Below, one piece after another: positions 18,688-27,743 of a stretch of 64,000 nt of DNA. Made by a program: the position numbers and the translations under genes. This DNA is from Vibrio galatheae (GTDB lineage Bacteria; Pseudomonadota; Gammaproteobacteria; Enterobacterales; Vibrionaceae): NCBI RefSeq assembly GCF_000967545.1, contig NZ_JXXV01000028.1, positions 62,001 to 126,000 on the forward strand, given 5' to 3'. The notes under the pieces are model-generated. The model saw nothing but the letters and a program-made list of their open reading frames with translations, was not told the origin of the DNA and did not search any database. Numbering within the stretch: the first letter of the stretch is position 1; every line of letters starts with the position of its first letter.

Positions 18688-18716
18688 CGGAACTATAGCA
18701 ATATTACGGCTACTGT
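18688..18716 (+). promoter_or_regulatory. Truncated 39-mer (29-mer type) over the rctB promoter
   Basis: The sequence begins CGGAACTATAGCAATATTAC and shares CGGAA and ATTACGG with the two full elements. It covers the likely -10 region (TATAGC). In V. cholerae a 29-mer at this position mediates RctB autorepression; the same role is inferred. Confidence 0.7.
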
Positions 18717-18732
18717 GACACGGATCTAATAA

Positions 18733-20703
18733 ATGAGCTCAGACGAAAAACTACTGATCAAAGCGCCAAGAAGCCACAAAGATGGACACTTATTTGAAGT
18801 TTCTGAAGTTGCCGTCAATTGGATAGAGCAGTATCAACACTTCAAAGGCGTTACGAAAAGTATCGTCGAACTTCTCAACTTAATTTCTCTTCGAGGCTTT
18901 AGCAGCAAAGATGGATTGGTTTCTACCACGGAACTGATCGATGCGACTGATGGACAAGTCACTCGGGCGGCAATACAACAGAGATTACGTGCAGCGGTAA
19001 CTATCGGACTTTTCCAGCAAGTTCCTGTCCGTTTTGAAGAGGGTCTCGCGGGCAAAACGATGTTACACCGTTTTGTTAATCCTAATCAGCTTATTTCTGT
19101 ACTGGGAGCAACCAGTCTTGTCACCGAATCAGCTAAGCAAACAGAAAAGCAAAAACGCTCCAAAGCCTTGGCGCAAACTCAAGTTAATAAACGTCTGTTG
19201 AATGAGCATGGTCTCAATACGCCACCAGCAATGAAAGATGAGGCGGATCAATTTGTTGTCTCGCCAACAAATTGGGCAGGTATCATAGATCAAGCTCTTG
19301 CGCCGCCTAGAACAAGGAAAAGTTATCAGAAAAGTATGGTTTCGATCTCTGGTACACGCGCAGTGATCGAAACACGATCATCAAAAAATATAATGACCGT
19401 TGATGATCTGATGACCTTGTTTGCGCTCTTTACGTTGACAGTGCAATACCACGAACATCATCAACACCAGTACCAGCTTGATGGAACTCATGTACCGAAT
19501 AAAACACCGCTCTATATTACCGACATATTGTCACTCCGTGGTAAAAAAGACAGCGGCCCCGCACGTGATTCTATTCGCGACAGTATTGATCGAATCGAAT
19601 TTACCGACTTCCAACTTCACGAGCTTACAGGCCGATGGCTTAGTGAAAACATGCCAGAAGGCTTTAAGAGCGATCGTTTTCGATTTTTAGCCCGGACTAT
19701 TACCGCATCCGAAGAAGCCCCTACGGAAGGCGCTGACGGCGAAATTCGCATTAAACCGAATTTGTATATTCTTGTTTGGGAACCTTCATTTTACGAAGAG
19801 CTCCTTACTCGTGATTATTTCTTCTTGTTTCCACCGGAAATTCTTAAACAACATACTTTGGTCTTTCAGCTCTACAGCTACTTCCGCAGCCGAATGTCAC
19901 GTCGTCATTCTGATGTCATGTTGTTAAGTGAGCTCAACCAGAAGCTTGCGCGCAATATTGAGTGGCGCCGCTTCTCGATGGATCTGATTCGAGAATTGAA
20001 GAAGCTTTCAGAAGGAAAGGGCACAGAAGATCTGTTTTTGGTCAATTTGTGGGGGTATCACCTGACGATCACTGCGATGATCGAAAATGATAAAGTGAAG
20101 GACTACCAGTTTGATATCAAATGTGATGCCGAAGAGGTACTACGCTACTCGCGAGCGCGTACTACCAATGCTGGTAAGCGCAACATGGCCCCAACGCTAC
20201 CTAACCCATTGCGCAACGAAATGGTATCGAAGCAACAACTTGAAGAGATGTCGCAGATTATTGATGGTGAGTTTGAACCGATTCAGCGCAAAGAGCGTTC
20301 TCCGCGTGGCAAACTTGGACGCCGTGTGAAACAGCGCAAACACTTGGTAGAGATCAATGCTGACGAGATAACCATTACTTTATCTAAATACACCTCCTCA
20401 GAGGCTCTAGAACGCTCTATAACGGCGTTGTCGGCAATGACAGGGCATTCCCATAGCTCAATACAAGAAGAGTGTCTGGAGTTGATTGACAAGCTTGACT
20501 ACCTGAGAGTCGGCAAAGAGGTCATTCCTTATGAGACATTGAGCAAAATGGTCGAACTCTATAATGGGCAAAGTGAGAACAAACACTTGTCTATTGAGCG
20601 CCTGATTGCGGGGCTCGCAGTACGACGCAAAGTCTGTAAGCAGGTATTTGAAGGTCACTTGGATGAAAGTGTCTTCCGAGCATTGGATGAAGTCGCGGTG
20701 TAA
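18733..20703 (+). CDS. rctB: RctB, chromosome II replication initiator
   Basis: A 656-residue protein, essentially the length of V. cholerae RctB (658). It is recognised along its length, for example MTVDDLMTLFALFTLTVQYH, DSIRDSIDRIEFTDFQLHE and LIRELKKLSEGKG. The protein has winged-helix DNA-binding domains resembling plasmid iteron initiators. It binds the 12-mers to start replication and the 39-mers to restrain it. The start ATG lies 17 bp after the 29-mer-type operator; the ribosome site is weak, consistent with limited expression. It is found only in Vibrionaceae and defines the replicon as chromosome II. Confidence 0.98.
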   Translation: MSSDEKLLIKAPRSHKDGHLFEVSEVAVNWIEQYQHFKGVTKSIVELLNLISLRGFSSKDGLVSTTELIDATDGQVTRAAIQQRLRAAVTIGLFQQVPVRFEEGLAGKTMLHRFVNPNQLISVLGATSLVTESAKQTEKQKRSKALAQTQVNKRLLNEHGLNTPPAMKDEADQFVVSPTNWAGIIDQALAPPRTRKSYQKSMVSISGTRAVIETRSSKNIMTVDDLMTLFALFTLTVQYHEHHQHQYQLDGTHVPNKTPLYITDILSLRGKKDSGPARDSIRDSIDRIEFTDFQLHELTGRWLSENMPEGFKSDRFRFLARTITASEEAPTEGADGEIRIKPNLYILVWEPSFYEELLTRDYFFLFPPEILKQHTLVFQLYSYFRSRMSRRHSDVMLLSELNQKLARNIEWRRFSMDLIRELKKLSEGKGTEDLFLVNLWGYHLTITAMIENDKVKDYQFDIKCDAEEVLRYSRARTTNAGKRNMAPTLPNPLRNEMVSKQQLEEMSQIIDGEFEPIQRKERSPRGKLGRRVKQRKHLVEINADEITITLSKYTSSEALERSITALSAMTGHSHSSIQEECLELIDKLDYLRVGKEVIPYETLSKMVELYNGQSENKHLSIERLIAGLAVRRKVCKQVFEGHLDESVFRALDEVAV

Positions 20704-20726
20704 ACTGTATATAACGACAAAGCGAA

Positions 20727-20761
20727 CACGAAAAAACCAGCGTCATGCTGGTTTTTTCGTG
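20727..20761 (+). terminator. Terminator of rctB
   Basis: Long perfect hairpin: 15-bp arms beginning CACGAAAAAACCAGC around a five-base loop, with T-rich and A-rich flanks inside the stem. It can work in both directions and lies 24 bp after the rctB stop. Confidence 0.9.
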
Positions 20762-20906
20762 TTTGTTTGCGCAATCAAACAGCTTGTTACCCTCTTAAGG
20801 CTTATAGACAAAGCTACTACATTCCCCTGACAATACACTGACATTCAGCGCAGCAAAGTTGGCTAATATTTATCCCGAATAGACAACCTTTTGTCCTTTC
20901 TGATGA

Positions 20907-20930
20907 ATGAGGGATTAGATTATCCCTCAT
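20907..20930. other. Hairpin ATGAGGGAT/ATCCCTCAT in a gene-free region
   Basis: Perfect 9-bp stem with a six-base loop. It is not followed by a T run on either strand, so it is not a terminator itself. Together with the terminator-like hairpin 40 bp to the right it could be part of a small plus-strand RNA. Confidence 0.45.
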
Positions 20931-20968
20931 AGATTGGCTCATATTGTTACATTCATTCTGAATATTTT

Positions 20969-20995
20969 GCGAGTTCTCAGAGCTCGCTTTTTTTT
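20969..20995 (+). terminator. Orphan plus-strand terminator
   Basis: GCGAG and CTCGC arms around TTCTCAGAG, followed by eight T on the plus strand. rctB already has its own terminator 200 bp earlier, and the next gene is on the minus strand, so this element has no assigned transcript. It suggests a short RNA between about 20770 and 20995, without proof. Confidence 0.6.
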
Positions 20996-21033
20996 GCCTA
21001 TCGTTTGCTGTTTCCCATCTCTCCAACGCTCAA

Positions 21034-22347
21034 TTAATCGTAATAACCAAACCTTTGCATCTGACGTATCGAGAGTTTTTGCGCATCAGACAAAGCTTTT
21101 TCGATTGAAGTTTTGCCTTCTAAAGCTTCTGAAATCTTTTGCGCAGTGACCCCACCAATTGAGACAAATTCTGGAATAGAAACAAATTGGATTCCCTGAT
21201 ACGGCGAAGGGGGAAGGGTATTGTTAATGGGATCTGCCGCCAGAAGTGCTTGCAATTCGGCCTTGGCAAATGATCCCGAGGCTTGTAGAAACTGATCATT
21301 GTTGTAGGTAGAAATACGCGTACCGGTTGGGATATTCGCCCAGCCGTTTTTTTCCGCGACAAGTTCAATATACCCTTTTGAAGTTGCCCATGTGACGAAC
21401 GTTTGGGCGGCATTAAAGTTCTTTGAACTGGTTGGTATCGCGAGTGCCCAAGCCCAAAGCCAATTCGATCCTTTACTGGTGACTTGATTGGGAGCCTGAA
21501 CAAATTTCCATTTATCGGCAACACTACTTTTGGTTTTATCAGCAAGGAACGAAGCCGCCACGGAAGCATCTACCCAAATGCCGCATTTGCCTTCACGTGA
21601 CAACGATAGAATTTCGTTGAAGCTATTCTTCTCAGCTTCTGGTGCGCCATAGTTCTTTTGCAAATCAACATAAAAGTTAACGGCTTGGGACCATGAACGG
21701 GAGGTGAGTTGAGGATTCCAGTCCATATCAAACCACTGTCCGCCGTAACTGTTAGCTATTGTAGAGATGAGCGCCATGTTGTCGCCCCAGCCTGGTTTTC
21801 CTCGCAGACAGACACCATAGATACCTTTACTCGGGTCGTGTATTGCCGCTGCCGCTTGTTTAATATCGTCCCAAGATGGTGTGTCAGAAAGTGAAATACC
21901 TTTATCAGCCAATAAATCTGCTCGATACATGGTGATAGAACTTTCTCCATAGAAAGGCGCGGCGTAGAGTGTTCCATTGTATGAAAGCCCATCTTTGACT
22001 GCAGGAAGGATATCGTTCACATCATAGCTTTTCGGAGGATTCAGTGGTTGTAGCCAGCCACGTTTGGCCCAGATTGGTGTTTCGTACATACCAATCGTCA
22101 CCACATCGTACTTGTTAGTTTCGGCAGCTATGTCTGCAATGGCTCGCATGCGTAAGCTACCTTCACCATAAACATGCCAGTTCAGAGATATATCCGGATA
22201 CTCTTTTTCAAACGCTGACGATAACTTCTGCATTTCTATCATATGTCCGTTGTTTACCGTGGCAATATTGATCTCCACGGCAACGGCATGAAAGCCAAAT
22301 GAATAAAAAGCGAGACTGGTGAACAGTGGTAACTTAATGAATTTCAT
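21034..22347 (-). CDS. Orphan ABC-type sugar-binding periplasmic protein
   Basis: A 437-residue family-1 extracellular solute-binding protein, exported by an N-terminal signal peptide (MKFIKLPLFTSLAFYSFGFH, then VAVEINIATVNN). The start is placed at the ATG with AGGA eight to nine bases upstream, eight codons inside the longest frame. Features such as YAAPFYGESSITMYRADLL, WDDIKQAAAAIHDP and GVCLRGKPGWGDN resemble binding proteins for sorbitol/mannitol and other sugars. No permease or ATPase gene lies near. The divergent neighbour is a chemoreceptor, so it may present a ligand to that receptor or to a transporter encoded elsewhere. The substrate is not known. Confidence 0.85.
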   Translation of the reverse strand: MKFIKLPLFTSLAFYSFGFHAVAVEINIATVNNGHMIEMQKLSSAFEKEYPDISLNWHVYGEGSLRMRAIADIAAETNKYDVVTIGMYETPIWAKRGWLQPLNPPKSYDVNDILPAVKDGLSYNGTLYAAPFYGESSITMYRADLLADKGISLSDTPSWDDIKQAAAAIHDPSKGIYGVCLRGKPGWGDNMALISTIANSYGGQWFDMDWNPQLTSRSWSQAVNFYVDLQKNYGAPEAEKNSFNEILSLSREGKCGIWVDASVAASFLADKTKSSVADKWKFVQAPNQVTSKGSNWLWAWALAIPTSSKNFNAAQTFVTWATSKGYIELVAEKNGWANIPTGTRISTYNNDQFLQASGSFAKAELQALLAADPINNTLPPSPYQGIQFVSIPEFVSIGGVTAQKISEALEGKTSIEKALSDAQKLSIRQMQRFGYYD

Positions 22348-22860
22348 CTTTCTTTTCCTATCAAGAGCCATTCTCTAACAATAGCACCTATATTTATCAG
22401 TATGGATACTCACACTAACAAAACCAAACTGAGTATCAGCTCTCTATATTTGAAACGTCGCTAAGATTACATTTTGAGTAAAGTCAGAGCTTGTCGTTAA
22501 TGTAAAAAACTCATTAAATACCTGTTGGTTTATTAGATGTTCTGAATAACTTAAATGCGATTCATATCACTTGGAATATTAATTCTGTATTAAAAACACC
22601 CATTAGTGTTATGTAGATCACACACGATTAAGTGCGGATGTTATTTGTGATGTGATTTGTATCACTATAATTTATATTTGAAATCATACTAAATACAAAT
22701 CAAGCATAGGTTTATTGTGGGAATTTTTCGTTAGAGTTTTGGCTATATGATTAGCTAAAAATAGTGACAGGCTTCTACTTGATAATCTAATTACTGCAAA
22801 TATTTCGGTGAAAGTTGTCTATTTTATTAATAGGTGAATGTTTCCGCTTGGAGAGTGAAA
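22348..22860. promoter_or_regulatory. Divergent promoter region with three CRP-like sites
   Basis: Half a kilobase of AT-rich DNA between the binding-protein gene and the chemoreceptor. It contains three matches to the CRP consensus TGTGA-N6-TCACA: 22556-22571 (TGCGA...TCACT), 22607-22622 (TGTTA...TCACA) and 22651-22666 (TGTGA...TCACT). Their centres are 51 and 44 bp apart. Catabolite control of one or both genes is inferred. Confidence 0.65.
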
Positions 22861-24897
22861 ATGATTTCCGTGTCAAAAATGACCAATCTATCGACCAAAA
22901 TTATCCTCAGTTTTTCTGTTATCGGTTTACTCTTTATTGGATCAACCATATACAGTTATCAAAATAGCCAACAAGTCATTGCAGGGTTGTTCAAAATCAA
23001 TAACGAGTCTTCTCCGGTTGTACAGTATGCCTCGAAGATCAATGAGTTGGTGCTCAATTTGGAAATGACCTCAAGAGAGGTTAGCCATGCTCAAACTAGC
23101 GCCACGTTCAATCCGCTCTCTCAAGCATTAACGCAATATAAATCTGAGCTGGACAGTGCGTTAAATTCGTTGAGTCAGGTGGCGTTAAATGGGGAACTCG
23201 CCAGTGTCGTTGACTCAACGCTGAACGGAATTAACCAAGAAAAACTGGGTATCGAGGCCAAAACGACCGAGTTGGTAAGCCTCCAGCATGACATTATTGA
23301 AACACAAACCCGAGCGAAAGAACTCATCGCCACCTTGTCTGAGTTACAAGATCAAATTGTTCCCTTGATGGAAGCGACCTTGTTTGAACTCGATGACGAT
23401 GCGGTTATATCTACCGTAAATGAAATTAACGCGTCGGTTGTTAATGGTTTACGCGTCATTGAAATGATCTCCGGAGCACAAAGCGTTGCTGAAATTGGAG
23501 CGTTAAAAGATGCATTCGTTAGTTGGCAGAACAAGCATTCGAATCTGTTACCAACCCTGATTTTTGCATCCGATGAGGCGTTCTATCAAAAGTTCGTCAG
23601 GGAGCTGTCGCGTTTGACCTTACTATTACTGGATTCAGTGGAAGGGGATGCAGGGCTGATAGCATTACAAGAGTCAAATTTAGCGCTCGCGGCAACTCAA
23701 GCTGAGTTAGTGAGCGGATTGGAGCAAAGCCTACATCGCCTCAATCAGTCGACGCAGATGCTGTTAACGGAATCGTTCCAATCGAACAACGCCCTATCTG
23801 AAGGAATCAATCTTAGCGCAGAGTATCAGAATCAGGTGTCGATCTATGTGGGTTTGGCAATTATTGGCGGAATATTGGTCATTTCAGTCTGGATGACTAC
23901 CTTCATTAAGAAGTCGATCAAAGGGTTAACTCAAGAACTTGATGCGCTCTCACGTGGTGAGTTGAGGAATATTCCAGATGCCCACAGATCCGATGAATTT
24001 GGTGTACTCAATCAGTATCTGATTCAAGTTGTACAAAACTTGAAGCAGACGGTGGTTGATATTGAAGCCTCGTCGAATCAGGTCAATGAATCGGTCGAAA
24101 AAGTGGCGATGAGTTCGACCGATACTCGAGAAATCGTTCAGAGGCAGAAATCTGAGCTTGACGCGATTGCCGCCGCATTGGTCGAAATGAGTTCTACCGC
24201 ACAAGAGGTCGCGCAGCATACCGAAACAACCTATAGCCGAGTGCTTTCCGCGAGCGATTTATCACGAGCTGGCCGTGAGCAAGTACAAAGCAGCCGTCAA
24301 AGTGTTGAAGGAATGGTGGGACAGACCAAGGAAACGATTGTCGCTATCAATAATCTTAATGAGGGCGTTAAGAGTATAGAGACCATTATTGATACCATCA
24401 CAGGCATTGCTGAACAAACTAACCTTTTAGCGCTCAACGCAGCGATAGAGGCAGCTCGTGCGGGCGAGCATGGTCGGGGCTTCGCTGTTGTTGCGGATGA
24501 AGTTCGTCATCTCGCTACCAGAACTCAAGATTCCACGCTAGAAATCCAAGATAAAATCAGTTCTATGGTTGCGGATTCCAAGTCGGCAGTCGATGTGATT
24601 TCAAGAAGCGAAAAGTTAGCGAACGACAGTCTAGAGCAAGCGACTTCAGCGGATGAAACCATTGTGAATTTCGAACAGTTTATGACCGAAATTCAAGACT
24701 TAAGCCATTTGATATCAACGGCAGCAGAGCAGCAAGCGGTGACGCTAAAAGAGCTTGATCAAAATATCAACCAAGTCGCCATGCTGGCCGATCAGACTAA
24801 TAGTAAGGCGGAAGCGACGGAAGTTGAAGCAAGTTCTCAGGTAAGTATTGTTGATGTGCTGAAGTCGAAAGTCGCTGTGTTTTCGTTTGAGCGTTAA
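22861..24897 (+). CDS. Transmembrane methyl-accepting chemotaxis protein
   Basis: A 678-residue receptor. First membrane helix at about 12-32 ([20 protein letters not shown]), a roughly 290-residue periplasmic helical domain (about 33-325), second helix ([20 protein letters not shown]), HAMP, and an MCP signalling domain with [20 protein letters not shown]. The helical periplasmic part resembles large helical-bundle sensor domains; it lacks obvious Cache motifs. The start MISVSKM was chosen because GGAG precedes it at 7-8 bases; an ATG 27 bp earlier lacks a proper site. It has no terminal pentapeptide. It may respond through the divergently encoded binding protein, an inference from context. 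Confidence 0.92.
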   Translation: MISVSKMTNLSTKIILSFSVIGLLFIGSTIYSYQNSQQVIAGLFKINNESSPVVQYASKINELVLNLEMTSREVSHAQTSATFNPLSQALTQYKSELDSALNSLSQVALNGELASVVDSTLNGINQEKLGIEAKTTELVSLQHDIIETQTRAKELIATLSELQDQIVPLMEATLFELDDDAVISTVNEINASVVNGLRVIEMISGAQSVAEIGALKDAFVSWQNKHSNLLPTLIFASDEAFYQKFVRELSRLTLLLLDSVEGDAGLIALQESNLALAATQAELVSGLEQSLHRLNQSTQMLLTESFQSNNALSEGINLSAEYQNQVSIYVGLAIIGGILVISVWMTTFIKKSIKGLTQELDALSRGELRNIPDAHRSDEFGVLNQYLIQVVQNLKQTVVDIEASSNQVNESVEKVAMSSTDTREIVQRQKSELDAIAAALVEMSSTAQEVAQHTETTYSRVLSASDLSRAGREQVQSSRQSVEGMVGQTKETIVAINNLNEGVKSIETIIDTITGIAEQTNLLALNAAIEAARAGEHGRGFAVVADEVRHLATRTQDSTLEIQDKISSMVADSKSAVDVISRSEKLANDSLEQATSADETIVNFEQFMTEIQDLSHLISTAAEQQAVTLKELDQNINQVAMLADQTNSKAEATEVEASSQVSIVDVLKSKVAVFSFER

Positions 24898-24918
24898 TAC
24901 GATTTGACCCTTTCATCG

Positions 24919-24957
24919 TTCCCCTTTCTCCAACTCATTTTACCGTAGAAAGGGGAA
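24919..24957 (+). terminator. Terminator of the chemoreceptor gene
   Basis: 11-bp perfect stem TTCCCCTTTCT / AGAAAGGGGAA with a 17-base loop, followed by TGTTTTT. Confidence 0.8.
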
Positions 24958-25030
24958 TGTTTTTGATCATGTTGCCATATATCTAGCTATCTGGCTTTGG
25001 TTGCCAATCCCGATTGTGATTAGGGCTGTG

Positions 25031-25927
25031 CTAGGCGGTATTGTGATGGTGAAAGCGTTCTTGCAGCCAGTCAATAAATACGCGAGTACGCGACGATAGT
25101 TGCTGGCGATGCGTCATTAAGGCTGATACAGGCATGGCAGGCGGTGGTGTCTCGGGTAGCAGCTCAATCAGCCTTCCATGAGCCAATTCCTGTTCAACTC
25201 TGTAGCGCGGCACTTGAATGATTCCAAGTCCAGTTAACGCAGCACCAGTATAAAGATCGGCGCTGTTTACAAATAAATTGGTTGGCACGACGACCTGTTT
25301 CTGCTGCCCTTCAACCATAAAGTCTAAGTCCGTTTGATGACCGAACTCTTTTGATCTATAGCCTATGGTGACATGATCCGCTAACTGAGCTATGTCGGTT
25401 GGTAGACCAAATTTGTTTATATACTTTGGGCTGGCGACAGTGACTTGAGGCATTAATGCCAAAGGCTTGGCGACCAGTGTTGAGTCCAGCAAAGTCCCCG
25501 CGCGTAATACACAATCTACCCCTTCTTTGACTAGGTCGATCAAACGATCATCAACGCCAATGTGCAGTTGGATCTCCGGGTATCGCGTCATAAAGTCATC
25601 TAAATACGGCATCACGAAATGTTGAGCTAACGTGCCTTGCAAGTTCACTTTGAGCAGCCCCTTGGGATTCTTGGCCAAAAATGTACTTTCGGTGTCTTCA
25701 AGCTCTGAAAGAATGTGTAGGCAGCGTTGATAAAAGTATTCGCCTTCTTGAGTCATATTAACGCGTCGCGTTGTGCGCTCTAACAACCGAGTTTCTAAGC
25801 GTGCCTCTAGTCTTTTGACCATATTGGTTACGGTTGCACGAGGGATGTGCAAATCATCGGCTGCGAGTGTAAAGCTACTGCGTTCTGCGATTCGGACAAA
25901 AATCTGCATTTCCTGAAAACGATCCAT
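25031..25927 (-). CDS. LysR-family transcription regulator
   Basis: A 298-residue LysR protein. The N-terminal winged helix-turn-helix (about 1-60, FVRIAERSSFTLAADDLHIP) is followed by the periplasmic-binding-like effector domain. It resembles the AaeR/DmlR-type subgroup that controls neighbouring SDR or quinone-related enzymes. The ATG four codons inside the longest frame is chosen, with GAGG six bases upstream. It is divergent from the SDR gene, the usual arrangement of a LysR regulator with its target. The palindrome before the SDR gene could be its site. The effector is not known. Confidence 0.9.
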   Translation of the reverse strand: MDRFQEMQIFVRIAERSSFTLAADDLHIPRATVTNMVKRLEARLETRLLERTTRRVNMTQEGEYFYQRCLHILSELEDTESTFLAKNPKGLLKVNLQGTLAQHFVMPYLDDFMTRYPEIQLHIGVDDRLIDLVKEGVDCVLRAGTLLDSTLVAKPLALMPQVTVASPKYINKFGLPTDIAQLADHVTIGYRSKEFGHQTDLDFMVEGQQKQVVVPTNLFVNSADLYTGAALTGLGIIQVPRYRVEQELAHGRLIELLPETPPPAMPVSALMTHRQQLSSRTRVFIDWLQERFHHHNTA

Positions 25928-26011
25928 TGATGGCCTCATTGTTAACGCAAATGAAATAGTTAAATTAAATCTACGGTGATTATCTCAATATGACAAGGCA
26001 GTATGCTGGAA

Positions 26012-26027
26012 GCTCAATTAATTGAGC
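26012..26027. promoter_or_regulatory. Perfect 16-bp palindrome before the SDR gene
   Basis: GCTCAATTAATTGAGC lies between the divergent LysR and SDR genes, 16 bp before the SDR start. The position suggests an operator, perhaps of the LysR protein; the assignment is inference. Confidence 0.5.
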
Positions 26028-26042
26028 ATAAAAGGAAAAGGT

Positions 26043-26780
26043 ATGATCAATCATAATCCAGTCGCAATTGTCACCGGTGCGTCACGCGGGATTGGTGCGG
26101 CCGTTGCTTGCAAACTGGCTGAAGATGGCTTTTGCGTCGTTGTTAACTACCAAAATGGTAAAGATCAGGCGGATAGCGTTGTTGCTACGATAGAAGAGCG
26201 CGGCGGAACGGCGATCGCTATTCAGGCTGATATCTCAAATCCAGATCAAGTACAAGGGCTGTTCGAGCAAACCAAATCCAAGTTTGGCAAGGTCAGTGCT
26301 TTAGTGAATAACGCTGGCATCCTTGAAATTTCGCCGTTTGATCAGGCAACACATGAACAGCTGACGCGTACATTCACCATTAATACGTTTGGCGTTTTTT
26401 ATGCAATGCAACAGGCATTTAAGCATCTTGAACAGGGTGGGCGTATCGTCAACCTCACTAGTACAACACTCGCACTGAATATGCCGGGATACGGTGTTTA
26501 CAATGGCTCTAAAGCCGCCGTTGAAGCCTTTACGCGCGTGGCTGCTAAGGAGTGCCGTGGACGTCGAATCAGCGTCAATGCTGTAGCGCCGGGGCCAGTT
26601 GCCACTGAATTGTTTTTAAAAGGTAAGAGTCCTGAGCAGATTGAACAGTTTAGCAAAATGGCACCACTCGAAAGACTCGGGGAAACGGATGACATTGCTC
26701 ATGTAGTCGCGTTTCTTTGTTCTTCGGCGGGAGGCTGGGTTAATGGTCAAGTGATCAGGGCAAACGGTGGGCTGGCCTGA
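26043..26780 (+). CDS. Short-chain dehydrogenase/reductase
   Basis: A 245-residue classical SDR. Cofactor motif TGASRGIGAAVA, NNAG (SALVNNAGI), the catalytic Tyr-x3-Lys in YGVYNGSKAAVEAF, and the downstream AVAPGPVATE. Residues after the second beta strand (NYQNG) suggest NADP(H), not certain. The true start is the ATG with AAGGAAAAGGT just before it; a TTG codon seven codons earlier lies inside the palindrome. It is divergent from the LysR gene and probably under its control. The substrate is not identifiable. Confidence 0.9.
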   Translation: MINHNPVAIVTGASRGIGAAVACKLAEDGFCVVVNYQNGKDQADSVVATIEERGGTAIAIQADISNPDQVQGLFEQTKSKFGKVSALVNNAGILEISPFDQATHEQLTRTFTINTFGVFYAMQQAFKHLEQGGRIVNLTSTTLALNMPGYGVYNGSKAAVEAFTRVAAKECRGRRISVNAVAPGPVATELFLKGKSPEQIEQFSKMAPLERLGETDDIAHVVAFLCSSAGGWVNGQVIRANGGLA

Positions 26781-26838
26781 ATAAATCTGCGGTTGATAAG
26801 CGCGTTTCCTTGACGGCTTGTTGTCATATTCCGGAACT

Positions 26839-26849
26839 ATGATCAAGGT
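26839..26849 (+). repeat. 11-mer-like RctB site outside the origin
   Basis: ATGATCAAGGT, differing from the origin 11-mers only in the last base, preceded by CCGGAACT, which resembles the start of the rctB 29-mer. It is about 8 kb from the origin in a non-coding gap between convergent genes. It could be a chance match. Confidence 0.4.
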
Positions 26850-26874
26850 ACATCGTACAGACGGAATACGAACG

Positions 26875-27342
26875 TCAGTGTAGAGTGTTGCTGCGCTCAG
26901 CTAAGGGTTCATTCCAAGCGTAGTCGGTCATGAACTGTACGTGGTTTTCGATGAGTCGATGAGCTTCTGATTGCCACACTACTTGGCTTTGCTGATTGCA
27001 GAACTCTAGGCTTAGCACTGCTAGGTGCTGCATTCGCTTCATACACCAATCTCGAAGCGTTAACTCACTTGAGGGATTGGTGACGACGAGCTGTAACTTG
27101 CCATAGGCGAGTTGTAGATATGGGTATGCGATATCGGGTTCGTTGAAGCGCGCACACTCAAAAAGTCGTAAACAGCCATCTAACCAACAGGCGATGGCTT
27201 TACTCTGCTGCGGGGTAATGTATGGCCCCCAAATAGGATCTGGCGGCGAGAGAATCAAGGTTTCGAGAGTTCGCCCTTGATCATGCTTTCGAGTTTGATA
27301 CCAGATTTCGATCTGTTTCACCCAACTATCGAGTTGATTCAT
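26875..27342 (-). CDS. Conserved hypothetical protein
   Basis: A 155-residue soluble protein that I cannot assign to a named family. It is rich in Trp, Leu and Gln (KQIEIWYQTR, SPPDPIWGPYITPQQ, CWLDGCLRLFECARF) with mostly helical character, and has no signal peptide or membrane segment. Codon use and base composition look like the neighbours, so a real gene is likely. It is convergent with the SDR gene. Near its 5' end (residues KHDQG) the DNA contains a 12-mer/11-mer look-alike of the RctB sites. Confidence 0.75.
   Translation of the reverse strand: MNQLDSWVKQIEIWYQTRKHDQGRTLETLILSPPDPIWGPYITPQQSKAIACWLDGCLRLFECARFNEPDIAYPYLQLAYGKLQLVVTNPSSELTLRDWCMKRMQHLAVLSLEFCNQQSQVVWQSEAHRLIENHVQFMTDYAWNEPLAERSNTLH
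27277..27288 (+). repeat. 12-mer-like RctB site inside a coding region
   Basis: TTGATCATGCTT followed by TCG, identical to iteron copy 4 of the origin, while the opposite strand reads ATGATCAAGGG, identical to an origin 11-mer. It is 8.8 kb from the origin. In V. cholerae a distant group of 12-mers regulates chromosome-II replication, so a control role is possible. Confidence 0.5.
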
Positions 27343-27743
27343 CTTGGCTCAATCCATGTCATTCGCTCTGACTGAAAACTGATTGAAACACCGTCATGGT
27401 TTACCAGTGCTCTTAACCAGCCACTAAAGATCAGTGTGGTGCATTCCTGAGTGAATTACCAAATCGTATTATATAAATCAGAGAGACTATTTTGTTGCGA
27501 GCCTTGGCGGAAGGATAAGATAACAAGAGCGAAAAATGAGACTCGGATCGCCTTCGTTTTTGTAGGGGTAATCCTTTAAATGTACTGTGCAACAATATGG
27601 GGTGCAAAGCTTATTTATACAAAAAACAGTAAGAGTTTCTGAACTATTAGCACAATCACATAATGGAGCTAAAATTCTTAACAAGGGATAAGAGGTTTTG
27701 CTACAGATTAGTTGTCCCTAGCATGGTTTGTTCGGAGGTTATT
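27343..27743. other. Intergenic region without visible genes
   Basis: About 400 bp between divergent genes. Open frames here are short and without family resemblance. It must hold both promoters; no clear operator or RNA structure is seen. Confidence 0.5.

Larger units (their letters stand above)
17520..18732. other. oriCII: Chromosome II replication origin (oriCII) with rctA regulatory region
   Basis: About 1.2 kb between parA2 and rctB without a credible gene. The left part (rctA-like, to about 18.2 kb) holds one parS2, two 39-mer-type elements and 11-mers. The right part (minimal origin) holds a DnaA box, six regularly spaced 12-mer iterons, a stretch of ATCA repeats in AT-rich DNA, and a truncated 39-mer at the rctB promoter. 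About 20 GATC Dam sites lie between 17.9 and 18.73 kb; iteron methylation is known to be needed for RctB binding in V. cholerae. A 91-codon open frame at 17731-18006 overlaps these elements and is unlikely to be a gene. Confidence 0.93.

Noticed and set aside
21120..21569. A 149-codon minus-strand open frame inside the binding-protein gene
   Set aside because: Out-of-frame shadow of a well-supported gene.
27487..27684. A 65-codon minus-strand open frame in the gap before the small conserved gene
   Set aside because: Cysteine-rich random-looking translation, no ribosome site, no family.
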